From: Saccharina japonica
Lineage: Eukaryota > Sar > Phaeophyceae > Laminariales > Laminariaceae
DNA length: 64,000 bases
Assembly: GCA_008828725.1 (NCBI GenBank)
Contig: MEHQ01001740.1
Span: forward strand, 1-64,000
Direction of reading: 5' to 3'
Shown here: positions 1 to 12,500 of the stretch, in pieces
How positions within the stretch are numbered: the first letter of the stretch is position 1
Layout of the letters: each line of letters starts with the position of its first letter
Notes under the pieces: generated by a model
Databases searched by the model: none
What the model was told of the DNA's origin: nothing
Seen by the model: only the letters and a program-made list of their open reading frames with translations
Program-made: the position numbers and the translations under genes

Positions 1-1050
1 TATATATATAGGCTCAGTTTATAATGAAAGGTGTTCTCCGTAGACAATGAACACAAGTTGGATGTTAAGACCTAGAACGTGACCTTGGAATACTGTAATA
101 TACTACAAGGGCTCCGCTCCGCGGGCGGCTGACGCCGCCAGCTACGCTCGCGCAAGGAAAGGGGCAGAAGAGGCCCATGATGTATAGTGCAAGCAAAAGC
201 ACCGACTTGAAAATGCCAAGAGGTTCATGGTAAGAGGTTCATGGTGCACAGGGAAGAAACGGCGGACTTGACATGCATGCAAAACATGCTCGGGATGCAC
301 ATTAGCTCCATGCTCCAGGACAACAAAGAGGCTGTATTATCGAAAGAGAAAGCACAGCAACACGGCTCACAGCACGGCGCTGCGCTGCCTGCTGTGGTGG
401 GTGTGATTTGTGCCTTCGTGAGTATGTGTGGTAGTCACACAACAACGAACGGTGGTATATATTACTTCGTACTTTGTATGTATGAAAGAGAAAGCACAGC
501 ACAGCTCGGTCGTCAAGTTGTGAAGTACGAAAAACAGATCAGAGAAAGAAGACGTACACTTGTACTACGTACATACGAGTAACGACGACGTAGAAAAAGA
601 AAAAGAAAAACCATCGGACCCATTGCAGCCGCAAAAAACAAAAAAAAAGTGTTGACGTCTTTCGCGTTCTGTCAGCCTTGATGCTCCCCGTCCCTCCGCG
701 ATCACGTCGCCATCGATTCGGTCCGGGTCAAGCTCTACTGCCTCTCTGCCCCAGTGAGCCCCGTGGCCCGCCTCGCATGGAAGCCCGGTGCTCACCGTGG
801 CCCTCGTTCGCCCGCTCCATCATGATGGTGTTCAAACTGCCGGGGTTTCTTTTGAAATCCTATTGTTCCGAGTAAATAAGCAACTGCTTGAATTTTATTT
901 TACAGGACCAAACGACACCTTATATTTTCGGACATGCTGCAGCAGCAACGCAGACAAAGCGCCTTCTGCTTCACTCGTGTCTCGGTGGACACGCCACGCC
1001 TAGCCACGAAAAAGGCGACCGCGCTCCTTCTGACCCCCCCTCTACTGCCT
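1..1050. other. 5' stretch without an assignable gene
   Basis: Opens with a short TA repeat. I see no conserved domain in any frame. The only coding hint is the candidate exon at 676-753. The stretch is either intergenic or an upstream intron of the gene whose exon starts at 2333. Confidence 0.4.
676..753 (+). CDS. candidate upstream exon of the Ser-rich gene
   Basis: A 78-bp block lies between a fair acceptor (TTCTGTCAG) and a strong donor (CCCCA|GTGAGC). One frame is open and Ser/Pro-rich, like the exon at 3761-4591. Its end phase does not join directly to the phase-0 start of the exon at 2333, so at least one more exon would be needed. It could be chance. Confidence 0.2.
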
Positions 1051-1569
1051 CCCCCCTATAAATATATTATATTTATAGGTTGGGTTGGCGTCGGTTGGCA
1101 ACGACGCTGTATAACACGCCACTCGCTGCGTGAGCTAGACAACCAGGGTGCCGTTTTTTTTTGTTTGTTTTTTCGGCGGTCACCAAAGCTGGCGGTCGAG
1201 TAGATCATTTGTGCGGGGTGGAGAACCTTTGTTCCGCACAAGGGGAATGGTCGTTTCACGTAGTGTTAATATGGTAAGGCGTCCGCGAGGCAGTTACATA
1301 GTAAAACCCATTGCTGTCTCCGGAAGTGGCCACACCAGAAATTAAATTAACTCATTGAAGCTGTCGTCCATATGCAAGTCCGCCTCAGAGGCGGTTCTTA
1401 GCAGGATGCAGCTCACCCTCCATGCGACTCGCCCAATACCCCACGGCGTTTCGCGCTTGGTGCAAGCAATGTCTGCCTGGTTGGTGAAAACCCAACGCGC
1501 TCCGTCCCGGCATTGTAGGGATGCGAGGGTCTATGGTCATATGACTACGGCCGTGCACAACATGAGTAC
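1051..1569 (+). repeat. poly-C-flanked ~520-bp element, copy 1 (full length)
   Basis: Begins with a C-run followed by an AT palindrome (CCTATAAATATA to TATTTATAGG) and ends in CATGAGTAC followed by another C-run. The same sequence recurs at 3118 and 12200, partly at 11725 and 16197, and as short 3' ends elsewhere. It has no long conserved ORF. The 14-bp direct repeat CCCCCCCTCTACTG occurs just left (1034-1047) and just right (1573-1586), consistent with a target-site duplication. Confidence 0.8.
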
Positions 1570-2332
1570 ACCCCCCCCCTCTACTGGCCAGCGTCCTCCC
1601 ATACCCGCGATGGCGCCGGGCTCGCCCGCGCTGCCGTGCTGTCTGGGCAAACACACGAACCCAAAACTGAAAGAGGAAGAAGCCTCTCGCCAACTAAAGT
1701 ATATAGGGAACAAAGAGAGAGAATGAGCAAGTAATGAACGGAGGCGGTGTTCGAAGTGGGAGCTCTGAGAGTGCAGGGATGAGGGACCCCTGGGCGAGAT
1801 ATCTGTAAGTGTGTCTATATATATATCCCCGAATGGAAGCAGTTCCATGCGAAAGAAAAAAAAAAGTATCGTCGCCACCACTGGGCTTGCTCCGACGATA
1901 ACCCCAAAAAACTTTCAGCCGTCTTACCCTTGGGACACTCAATACTCAAACACGCGTGACAGCGGCGTTTCCTGCAGCCTCGCCGTGGGGCCCAAGCACC
2001 AAACAAAGTAGAAAAGCCACCCCTTATCGTAGCAAGTACAGTAGTTAGTAATAGTGTGGCTACTATTATTCCACTTTGGGTTATATCCGCAAAGCAGGCG
2101 AAAAAAGGCTCCGAACACCCTGCCGCCATCGCGCATACCTCTAAGATTCATACTTCGGTTGGACTCAAGGTATGGATAAGTCAATGCGTCGTCTTTGCAA
2201 CCTCCTCCCCTTCCCCCACACACTACAGCCATGCATGAGATGAGTACACCCTCCGTCCCCCCTCCTCCCCGCCTTCCCTCGTCCCCCCTCTATCCTCCCC
2301 CGCCTCCTCACTCACCTCTCGCCACCGTGCAG
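1570..2332. other. non-coding stretch, probably intron
   Basis: No domain is recognisable on either strand. Around 2229-2250 there is a remnant of the 3' end of the poly-C-flanked element (CATGCATGAGATGAGTAC), followed by C-rich sequence that doubles as the polypyrimidine tract for the acceptor at 2332. Confidence 0.45.
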
Positions 2333-2567
2333 GAATTCCGAGAAGAACTGAAAGACCTGCCGCTTGGGCCCGGTGGAAGTCTGCAGCCTCTGTCGAGTAT
2401 CGCGCAGTACCTGTTCGACCGAGAGAAGCCGACCCTAAACTACGCCCCTCCGGTCAAGAAGCCGACCGGGATCATCAACAACGTCAAGGGCAAGATGACC
2501 CAACTCATCGGGACCCTTCAGGTTTGTCGCGTGACCGGGCCGGCGGGGGGGGGCTCCCGTCCCGTCC

Positions 2568-2607
<40 letters not shown>

Positions 2608-4591
2608 GCTGCTGCTGCTGCTGTTACTGTTGCTCCTCGTCCTCCCCCTCCTGTTGCTGCGTTGCTACCGCTGTTGTAGGGGGTTCTAGGCTAACCGGGA
2701 CCCCAAACCAGGTCCTGCTGTCGCAACTTAATCTACTTGGGGACCTTGGGATCGGGTTCTGCTAGTTGCTGACTTCGCGCCATGTTCTGGCACCAGGTGT
2801 CTGGCGTGTGTTGAGCGCGGCAGATCCGCGCTTCCGGTGTAACCTGTTATACCCAAAATGCACCGTTCCACCTGATATATACTACTATTTCGGGGGTCCG
2901 TAGTAAATAGGACCAAATATTGTTAGTAAAAACAGGTGCGATATATACAGGTTTTTGTGTGTACCGTAGGTCCTGTTTACTAGTGTTTACTACATTAGCC
3001 CACCCCGTAATAGCAAATGCTAAATAACAAGCAACATCACGCCATGACCCGTTAATAATTCCAACGATGCAAATACCCACACAAATCGAAACAACAAGAG
3101 AAAGCGATATGCATATGCCCCCCCCCCCTATAAATATATGATATATTTATAGGTTGGGTTGGCCTCGGTTGGCAACGACGCTGTAAAACACGCCACTCGC
3201 TTCGTGAGCTAGACAACCGGGGTGCCGTTTTTTTTGTTATTTGTTTTTGGCGGTCACCAAAGCTGGCGGTCGAGTAGATCATTTGTGCGGGGTGGAGAAC
3301 CTTTGTTCCCCACAAGGGGAATGGTCGTATCACGTAGTATTATTATGGTAAGGCGGCCGCGAGGCAGTTACATAGTAAAACCCACTGCTGTCTCCGGAAG
3401 TGGCCACACCAGAAACTAAATTAACTCATTGAAGCTGTCGTCCATATGCAAGTCCGCCTAAGAGACGGTTCTTAGCAGGATGCAGCTCACCCTCCATGCG
3501 ACTCGCCCAATACCTGACGGCGTTTCGCGCTTGGTGCAAGCAATGTCTGCCTGGTTGGTGAAAACCCAACGCGCTCCGTCCCGGCATTGTAGGGATGCGA
3601 GGGTCTATGGTCATATGACTACGGCCGTGCACAACATGAGTTCAGACTCAACCCCATATACATATAACCCCTCAACCCTTCGATCTCACTTAAATACGAA
3701 AACAAGGTCACCTCTTTTTCCACACGGCATTTCTGTTCCTTTCCGTTTTTTTTTTGGCAGAGCTCTATCGGTAGTACCACCGCCACCACCACTAGCAGCA
3801 GCATCCCATCCGAGACCGACGACGACACAGACTCGCAATCATCCTCCAACCAACACAACAACACCAAGAAAAAGAGTACGAGTATGCTCCAGCTCGGTGG
3901 TGGTGGTGGTGGAGGGGGCGGGGGCAGAGCAAGAAGCAAAGGGAAACTGACCTTTGCGGCTGCCCCCGACGGCGGAGGCGGCAGGGGCAACAAGGCGAGG
4001 CGGTTGGACGGCGGAAGCATCGACGACGAACACGCGGACGAGGAGTACCACGTGGGGCCGCTGACGGGGGGCGGCAGCCTCTCTTCCTCCCGATCGTCGC
4101 AGTCCTCGCGGTCCTCGAGCTCGTCCAACTTCTCATCATCGGTCGCTTCTTCGACTACTACTACTACTATCGCGGGAAGTTCTGTTGACTCGTCGTCCAT
4201 CGCCTCGTACGTTGGCAAGGGTAAGGGTGGTGGTGGTGGTGGTAGGAGCAGCGGCGGCAGTAGCACAACCGGCAGCATTGCGAGCAGTAGCGCGCACGGG
4301 GGAGGAGGAGGATATGGAGATGGAGGTGGTGGGAGCACCGATCGATCGAGCACAACTTTGGGATCCTTGGGGGCAGGGCCCAGCGATACTGCTGCTCGTA
4401 GCGCCAGGAGCACTCGCAGCGCTCTCAGCGTTAGCACCGGGGGTGGTGGTGGTGTCAGCGCCGCCGATAAGACAGGAGAGGGGCAGCTTGTGCCGCGGAA
4501 GAGCACCGCGACCGGAAAGTACGACAAAAAGAAGCCACCGACAGGCCGCGTGACGAAAAAAAAGCGACTGCGAGTGTCAGTGGTAGATTAG
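2333..4591 (+). CDS. Ser/Gly-rich protein of unknown function (3' exons)
   Basis: Two exons join in phase 0: 2333-2521 (63 codons, acceptor ACCGTGCAG, donor CTTCAG|GTTTGT) and 3761-4591 (276 codons plus TAG, acceptor TTTTTGGCAG). The first part, beginning EFREELKDLPLG and ending GKMTQLIGTLQ, has ordered composition. The second is low complexity: Thr/Ser runs, an acidic DDDTD patch, a run of about ten Gly, long Ser and Gly tracts, and a basic tail (KKKRLRV) that could act as a nuclear signal. I do not recognise a family. The 5' end is unresolved and may lie upstream or outside the window. The intervening 1.2-kb intron carries a TTG/CTG microsatellite, a MITE (2886-3011) and a full copy of the poly-C-flanked element. 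Exon structure is inferred from splice signals and frame; the disordered half could hold errors. Confidence 0.6.
2569..2624 (+). repeat. (TTG)n(CTG)n microsatellite
   Basis: About 56 bp of TTG triplets passing into CTG triplets, just after the donor site at 2522, inside the intron. Confidence 0.9.
2886..3011. mobile_element. MITE of the TACGGGGG family
   Basis: Terminal inverted repeats (TATTTCGGGGGTCCGTAGTA at the left, its complement-like ACCCCGTAATA at the right) enclose the shared core AGTAAATAGGACCAAA and GTACCGTAGGTCC. The same architecture occurs at 25486-25604 and 54016-54118. It is non-coding. Confidence 0.75.
3118..3642 (+). repeat. poly-C-flanked element, copy 2 (full length)
   Basis: Near-identical over its length to the copy at 1051-1569, including the C-run plus AT palindrome at the left and the CATGAGT end at the right. 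It lies in the intron between 2521 and 3761. The right flank here is not a C-run, and no clear target duplication is visible. Confidence 0.8.
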
Positions 4592-5310
4592 TTTTGGAAA
4601 CGATTTCGGCGTTTGGCGCCCAGGGTGTCAGCCAAGCCCTCACACAGGTTTGGCCGGGTATGATTTGGGGGGCAGGTTGTTGGCCTAGCGTAGTTTTGTT
4701 TTCTCCAACGAGTTGAAGGTGTTCGTCCTTTCAAGGAGAAAGGGGCGACACCCGACGGGTTTATTCGGGCAAACCCCCCCCCCCCCCTCCCCCGTTAGCT
4801 AGCACGCACGGCTCGAATGCCGCATTTTTGCCATTTTTAGATACATATATATATTGTGTCGCTAAGCTTGATGGAGTGGGCTGTTTTGTGTTCTTCATGC
4901 ATCGAAGTGCTATCATCATAGACGTCGACCCAAGCCACTCTAATTTTGGGGGGACGCTTCATGTGTTCCACCATCGTCGTCATCGTCGTGATCGTGGTGC
5001 GTATCTGGGTTTAGAGGAGAGCGGTGGAGGAGGAGCACACAGGTATACGTCGTGTTCACTAGAGGGTTCGGATGGGGCGGGGGAGAAGAAACACACGTTT
5101 GGCGCGTGTGTCCTGCCTGTTCTTCACAAACCCACATGTTATGGCATGGACATGAACATGAGCAATATGAACACCGTTTAGCCCCTTTAGCGCCCAGGTA
5201 TGCTTTCGGAGCACAGCCGTTTTACCTCAAAGAAACGAGACGTGCGGTCTTATCTTGAAAACAAATACCTGGTATATATGAACTTCCTACGAGTATCATA
5301 GGAAGCGCGT

Positions 5311-5347
<37 letters not shown>
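5311..5347 (+). repeat. (GCA)n microsatellite
   Basis: About twelve uninterrupted GCA triplets, intergenic. Confidence 0.9.
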
Positions 5348-5348
<1 letters not shown>

Positions 5349-6534
5349 GGTGATACTATCGTCATGCATGCGCGAGTGTCGTGTGCATCTCCTTATATCG
5401 CAATCCGGACAATTTTTTCAGCACCTTTTCTTTTCTTCCTTTTTTCACTCTCAAGTCCCAACGGGATGAACATATACCTGGTACTTCGTATACGTACTGG
5501 TACGAGGTTTACTCGTATCTTATACCAAACCTTGACATGCACGGCAGTGACATTTTAATACCGTGCGCCCATTTGGTGCTGCACATACCAGCTCGCCCCA
5601 ATTGTCACCGGGGAGCCCTAAACCGTACTGGTGCCATCTACAAACCCCGACGCCGGCATACTTCTCTGGTCATCGCGCTCGAATCATGTCACCGTATACG
5701 ACAACCCGACGCAAGTCGATGAGGGAAAATAGTGCTGAATTATTCTAGTGATAAAAATGCAAGGCACGCACCGTAGTTGGGAGGGGGGAGAAGAGCCTAC
5801 TTAGAGACCCCGGATCTGAGTGACGACTAAAGAGGGAGAGAGAAAAGGAAGGGCGAAGATAATAAATGGGACGGACGAAAAAAAAAAACGAGTGTACGGT
5901 GCCGTTGCTGTTGCTGAACCGCCCTTTAGGTCCGGTGGACACCTCGGGTCTCAAAGTTGGCTCCGGTTCCCTCTCCCACTGCTTGCTACGTCCAACCCCG
6001 CCTTCACATTTTTTCTTATCTGCGCGTGTCGTTGGACCCGATACCCCCAATGCTCGTCGACTTGTTTGCGTCAAATTTGGCGTTCACGAGTATAACTTTT
6101 GCTGATCGCTATCCATGCGTTCTGTTTTAGACACTATAATACTGGCGGCATGCTTCCGGCCTCCTCGAATACCGGTAGTTAGTCTAAACACATGAAGCTT
6201 TACACTTTATCTCGACCATTATGGATCGTTTGGAATAGTAGATGCGTAGGTTCTGAGCTTCTGAATTTGGGCGGACATTTTGTACTGCGGACGGACACGT
6301 TTGGAGTTCTCGAGACAAAAGGCCGAGGTAAAACCTAGGGTACTGCTACGTACGCTATATGACACTTGGTATACAGGCAACTTCGTGCCCCAGGCAGCTT
6401 CGCTGTTGGTTGCTCCGAGAAAAACGAGTACTCGTAGCTCAACAACAAACTCCCATCCTGTGCTGGAACTGCAAACTAACAGCTGAACCATCGTAGCTGA
6501 AATGCAGCGCTAATGAAGGGCATTGGCGCGCTGC

Positions 6535-6960
6535 TACCCAGTGGACCGAATGTTTGTTTTTGTTGAAAATGTGCGAGAGTCATGCCTGGACAAGAGACTG
6601 GACGAAAAAAAAGGGGGTCAGAACCTACGGTAAGTCAACATAATAAGGTCGGCCGGTAAGCCGAGACAATAGGCTAGACAGTATTACGTGGAAATAATAG
6701 AGTCAAGCCAGTGGACCGTGTATTTGTTCTTGTTGAAAAATGCGAGAGTCATGCCTAGACAAGGCGAGAGCCATGCCCAGACAAGGCGAGAGTCATGCCT
6801 AGGCAAGGCGAAAGTCATGCCTGGGCAAGGCGAGAGTCATGCCTGGGCAAGGCGAGAGTCATGCCTGGACAAGAGATTGGACAAAACAAATGGGATCAAG
6901 CCGTACGTCAACACAAAAAGGTCGGACGATAAGCCAATACCACACTAAGGCCACAATCAG
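6535..6960 (+). repeat. partly duplicated block with an expanded 22-bp minisatellite
   Basis: The block starting GTGGACCGAATGTTTG (near 6541) is repeated from about 6710. Each copy runs through GTTGAAAA, one or more units of GCGAGAGTCATGCCTGGA plus CAAG, then GAGACTGGAC and a GGTCGG...GATAAGCC-type tail. The first copy has one 22-bp unit; the second has six in tandem (6742-6873). The difference shows local expansion of the unit after block duplication. Confidence 0.8.
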
Positions 6961-9515
6961 TGTCACGTCGATATAATAAGGTCAGGCGGACAGACGAGAA
7001 AAACAAATCGGTTCAGGCCCTCCATTTATTTGACACTTGTGTGGGGAATAAATACATCATTCACGTACGAACGGGCGGTCGATACCGCGACCACCCGAAC
7101 AGACGAAGCAAAACAAGAAGAGTCGTGTATATATTGTTCTCCCCCCTTTGCTAAATTGATTTATGTGTTTTACGAGGCGGCCTTGCCAACTAAATGTACA
7201 TGTCTCGGGACTTTTTGTTGCTGGGTCTGTCAATGGGGCCCACATCTCCGCCTGCATGATGAGCGGTGGCATTGCCACCTTGGCTTATATTACCTGGATG
7301 GGATATACGTACATACGTCGTATAGCCGTGGAGTCATGAATACTTGAAGGCGTTGAACGTCCGCGTCGGCACGCACCAAATGACACAGCAGTATACCATC
7401 TGCCTTTAATGTCGACGCGTTGCCCCGTGCAAGGAGACCTGCGGGCTTTGTGCGCTCGCGGTCGCTGAAGCAATTACACAAACAAACATGAAGTTAAAGA
7501 AAACAAAACTTTTGCGTCCACAAAAACCTTCCCGCAAAACTCTTTTTTCAAAATTGTCCACTCCCGTCATGGGAACTCGGGGCAAATGACGGCCTGTTAT
7601 TGATTGATATGGCCACTCGGAAGAGGGGAAAGTCTATTCAATGTGTCGGGCCTTAAAACCAAGAACGGGGTGAAACCAACACGACTTTTGACATCCAAAA
7701 TGTAAGCTTGCCGCCAAAAACATTTCGAACAGTACATTAATGCTCAACAACGAAAAACTGGGAGCGCCTACGTACGTCGCCCCCCCTCCCCGTCCCTACG
7801 CCCGCGGTCAGCAGCGGTCTTCAAACCCAACGCAACTTCTCTTGTGTTGTCCCAAAATCACTGCAAATAAACTATCCATCCATCCATCCATCCATCTATT
7901 CAGTAAGGACAACAAGAAAGAGCGAAGCAAGGCAAAGCCAGGCCAAGCAAAGCCAAACCAAGCAAAGCTAAGCCAAAATCAAACCAAAGCACAGCGCACG
8001 AGGGTATTGTAGCCCGGCGCGCGCTGACCATTCGACGGAGGAGGAGGAGGCGGCTGTCTAGTGGTCCGAACACGCCCAGAACCTCTCCCGTGCATTTATG
8101 CTTGGCGTGGCGGGTGGCAGGTGGCGGGGACGACACCACTGCCTCTAAGCAGATGCGCTAAGCACGCAAAAACACGCCCCGGGTTGTGACTACATGATGG
8201 GGCGACGGCGACGGCGACGGTGGGGGCTGCAGCAGCCATCCAACAAAAATAAATGGGGTTCTTGCAAATAGGAGGTGTGGGTAACACCGTGCTTCGTGCA
8301 CTGGGAGGAGGAAACCATACCGTGAGGCCACAAACACGCCCCCTTTTTGCGGCAGAGTGCACACACTACATTTTTTCGGGACGTTGTTCGATTAGTCTAG
8401 ACAGACAGAAGAGAGAGATAGGGAAAGCGCCAGCAGCATAGCGCCGTGCAGTGAGGCAGGTAATATGGGAACAGCTTTCTCTCTCAAGAGCCTTTCCTTC
8501 TACCTACGGGTACTCGGCCTATCAAATTCGACCTCTGATAAGACGCCGCCGCGCGCGCCCTCGTGCGCTCTCTTTCCGCCCCTCCGCTCGTAGTTCTCCG
8601 CTTGTCGTGGTAAGGTGCATGGCGCCAAACAACTCCAGCCGAGCCGATACGTTAGCATCGGCCCGACAGGAACAATAAAAATCACCACCACCGCCAGCGC
8701 ACGCCTGCGTCAAAAGCACACAGTCTAAAAGTATCCTCCTCTCCTCTATAACCTTGACCCAACAACATCTTCGACAGATCACCCGCCGAAAACACGGAGT
8801 GCGACGACCGGAAAAAAAGCGACAGGGCCCACCCACGCTTCCCGACGAGACACTCCGCGCTTCGCCACGTTTAGTGGGGTGCTGGGGTGGAGGGGAGGGT
8901 CGGCGTCTCCCGCGAGAGAGTCAGAGCGGGCTGCTGACGCAACACACCACCCACTACCTGCCACCACCACTACTAGTTCAGCCAGAAGGTGCACCTTTTA
9001 TCCGTGTATAGGCACCCCACCTCTATCGCTCTGCCTCACAACTCAAAACTAGCGGGTACACCTTATATCCGCAGGAACCACCTCCACCTCTATATAGCTG
9101 CGGCAGCGCTTCACCCGGTTTCTGTTTACAACAAAAAACATCCCCTTCCCCCCTCCCCCCCCCCCCCTCCCTTAAAAAAAGCGAAGTCGGCCACTTCCAC
9201 TCAAAACACGGCAAATACAGGTGACACGGCACTCTATTGTCCTTTTTTACCCCCGACGGGTTGGGTGGGACGCAAAGAAGCCCCCCCCCCCCTAAAAAAA
9301 CATGCGAAAGGAGCGCCGCCGTCACTCTCTCCGAACACAGCAGTACGCGCGCTGCGTTCAGTTCAGATCAGTCGAAGAGGTGCGTGGAAAAAACGGCGGA
9401 GACAACCTCCTCAATCCAATCAAAAGACAGTACCAGTGAGTTTTTATTATTATTATTTTTTTTCCATTATTCATTTTTCAATCGATCCACCCATCAAACA
9501 AATGTGTTTCTTGTT

Positions 9516-12500
9516 TTACGCCTTGGCCATGCCCAGCATTTCTTTGGCTTTCTGGAAGAAGCTTTCTCCGCCCTCCTCCGAGAGTTCGCCCGTCCTGGCG
9601 AACTCGATCGGGTCCACGATCTCGCAGCTGTCCGGCGTCTCGCACGCGCGCACCTCGGGGATTTCGTTGAAGCTGTGTCGTCCGAGCAGCAGCATAATAT
9701 GGTATATAGACGCGGAAGGGCGTGGCACAAGCAGATGCGAACGTCAGGCGTTAACATATCTGGTACTGCTTCGCGGATATTATCTCATGGTTATGAACCG
9801 CACGGTTAGGACATCACGGTTATTTTACCTCAAGGTGATTACCTCACGGTTATCACCTCACGGTTATCACCTCACGGTTATCACCTCACGGTTATCACCT
9901 CACGGTTATCACCTCACGGTTATCACCTCACGGTTATTACCTCACGTGTGTTACTTCACGGATATTAATCCACCATGGGTATTTTCTCACGGGTTATTGG
10001 GTCGCGAAGGGAAAAGGGGCGCACGCACGCACGCAACCAAGCACGGGAGAATAAACCCTCGCGCAACTTTCCCTCTCTCCAATGTGGTCGGCCGCTGACC
10101 CAAAGCTGGAGAACTGACTGCACTCATACCTCACGTTGGTAAGAGGTGTCATTGCCGGCAGTAATACCCCCTCTGAGGCCGCCGCCGCCGAGGGAAACAA
10201 AAAAAACTCGAAAAACGAATGGCGTTTACAGCATCGGCGACACCACACAAAACAGCCCCCAAGCTGCTGGGCTACGTACAACATACACGAGGATTGTGTC
10301 GAAATCGCGACACGGCTCGCCGTATGGTGACACTCGCACTGGTGCTGCTGCTTGATGACACCACTGTACAGTAAACGGCAGACAATACCTAAGCCGGTTA
10401 TCATGGTTTAGCCCGCCGCACCTTGGGGCCCCAAAAAAAGCAAAAATCAACTTCATGAGCGCGGCGGCAGCAGCAGCAGCAGTTGACGCGCTTGGTTTTC
10501 TCTCCTTGCTCTTACCTAACCCAGCGGTTCTCCTCTGCGGATATTCCCGCGGCGATGGCCATGATAAGCGCCATCAGCCCGTCCTCTCCGGAGCACGGTG
10601 ACGGTTTGTCGTTGACCAGGCACTCGCAGAACGCAAGCGTCTCCTGGATGTACGCCTGCAGAAACCGACGGATGCGGGTGGGGGTATATACAACAGCAGA
10701 CAAAAACGACGCGCGAACCGAACGGACCGGGTGAAAACTCGAAAAAAAAAAACAATCACGGCGATTCAGCTACCAAATATAAATATAGTTAAAAAAACCT
10801 CCAAAAACTCAGCTGTGAGGTCGAGCATTTCGTCAAAACCCACTTTTGCAAACTGTGTCATATTTCGATTGAACGTACTACGACTTTTATCTACCCCATG
10901 CAGGATATATATATATATACATCTACTCGTATACCCTTTGTTGAGGGGAATACACATATATATATATATGAATACGTAAGAGACGCTTGACGCTTGCGGT
11001 TTAACGTGTCTGTCGCCCTGCTTCCGCTAAGATGGATGTCAAAGCCTCCATGGCCTGCGTGTAGCTGCAGAGTGGGCTTCTTAAGCGCACTCCGTACGGT
11101 AGGGTGGCCCCGCGTGCCCACGTCCAGGACAGAGGCGAATTACGCAGGGCACCAAATGGCAACGCGAGTATACACCCATCCAGTCTCTCCGAGGGGGCAG
11201 CCAGAGAAAAAAGCACAAGATATCGTGGAGGCACCCCCAATCCCTCCCTCGCTCCCTCCCGTTCCATCTCCTCCTCCCGTGCCCCCTCTTCCCCTCTCCA
11301 ACGCACGAAAGTCCCCTCACCTCTTTGTAACGGCTCATGAAGAAGTCGTACGGCATGTCGGCGTTTCCGGTGAAACCCTTGAGGTAAACTCGTGCGGTGT
11401 TTGGGTACCTGCACGCGAGGCGCGCGAGAGGGCGACAAAAAATAGGTTTCGAGTCGAGCGAGGCGTGTTGCCAACACCAACCACTGCAATGCGAATACGT
11501 ACCAGGTACTACTGCCAACACTAAACGGGTGCGTGAGCAGGCCACGGGGGGGGGGGGGGGGNNNNNNNNNNNNNNNNNNNNNNNNNNNNNNNNNNNNNNN
11601 NNNNNNNNNNNNNNNNNNNNNNNNNNNNNNNNNNNNNNNNNNNNNNNNNNNNNNNNNNNNNNNNNNNNNNNNNNNNNNNNNNNNNNNNNNNNNNNNNNNN
11701 NNNNNNNNNNNNNNNNNNNNNNNNGCTGTCGTCCATATGCAATTCCGCCTCAGAGGCGGTTCTTAGCAGGATGCAGCCCACCCTCCGTGCGACTCGCCCA
11801 ATTCCTCACGGCGCTTCGCGCTTGGTGCAAGCAATGTCTGCCTGGTTGGTGAAAACCCAACGTGCTCCGTCCCGGCATTGTAGGGATGCGAGGGTCTATG
11901 GTCATACGACTACGGCCGTGCACGACATGAGTACCCTTGGTCCTTGCCCACCAGGAACGCGAACAGCCCAATCAAAAAGCTGGAGCATCACACAGCATAC
12001 CCAGCACGTCACTTCGCCTCTCGTTTCGCCGACAAAGAAACGGGAATGCGTCGCGTCCCCGGGTCTCTTTTGCCGGTGCCCTGGGGGATTATCCCGCCGA
12101 ACCCTCTCCTTTTGGAGTCTTAGACCCACTGTCGTTCTCCCTCCACTCGTTTCGGCTCTTCTCTCTTCCTCCCAGCCTTCTTACACCAGCTACCCGATAC
12201 CCCCCCCCCCCCCTATAAATATATACTATATATTTATAGGTTGGGTTGGCGTCGGTTGGCAACGACGCTGTAAAACACGCCTCTCACTGCGTGAGCTAGA
12301 CAACCAGGATACCGTTTTTTTTTTGTTGGCGGTCACCAAAACTGGCGGTCTAGTCAGTGGAGAACCTTTGTCCGCACAAGTGGAATGATCGTATCACGCA
12401 GTGTGTATATGGAAGGCACCCGCGAGGCAGTTACATGGTAGTGCTCCCATCTGCTGTCTCAGGAAGTGGCCACACCAGAAATTAAATTAACTCATTGAAG

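Larger units (their letters stand above)
4592..9515. other. 4.9-kb intergenic stretch between convergent genes
   Basis: Lies between the stop of the Ser-rich gene (+) and the stop of the dehydrogenase gene (-). Six-frame reading shows only short, compositionally biased frames. It holds a C-run at 4777-4790, a (GCA)n tract, a duplicated block with a 22-bp minisatellite (6535-6960), TCCA and AAGCC-type short tandem repeats near 7870-7980, and a long C-run at 9151-9170. Confidence 0.5.

Noticed and set aside
3619..4527. 302-codon ORF on the minus strand opposite the Ser/Gly-rich exon
   Set aside because: It is a Pro/Leu/Val-rich mirror of Gly/Ser/Thr repeat codons. The plus-strand frame has matching splice sites and an upstream in-phase exon.
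5311..5347. (GCA)n as a polyglutamine or polyalanine coding tract
   Set aside because: The surrounding frames are short and closed by stops, and no splice-consistent exon includes it.
8989..10098. 369-codon plus-strand ORF
   Set aside because: It runs through poly-C and the 14-bp minisatellite (repeating TVITSRLSPHGYH) and overlaps the last exon of the dehydrogenase gene antisense. No domain is present.
10994..11060. Possible extra exon of the dehydrogenase gene (minus strand, SYTQAMEAL...)
   Set aside because: Exons 11321-11408 and 10516-10655 already join in phase and match the family as RYKE followed by AYIQETLAF. Adding this segment introduces a stop.
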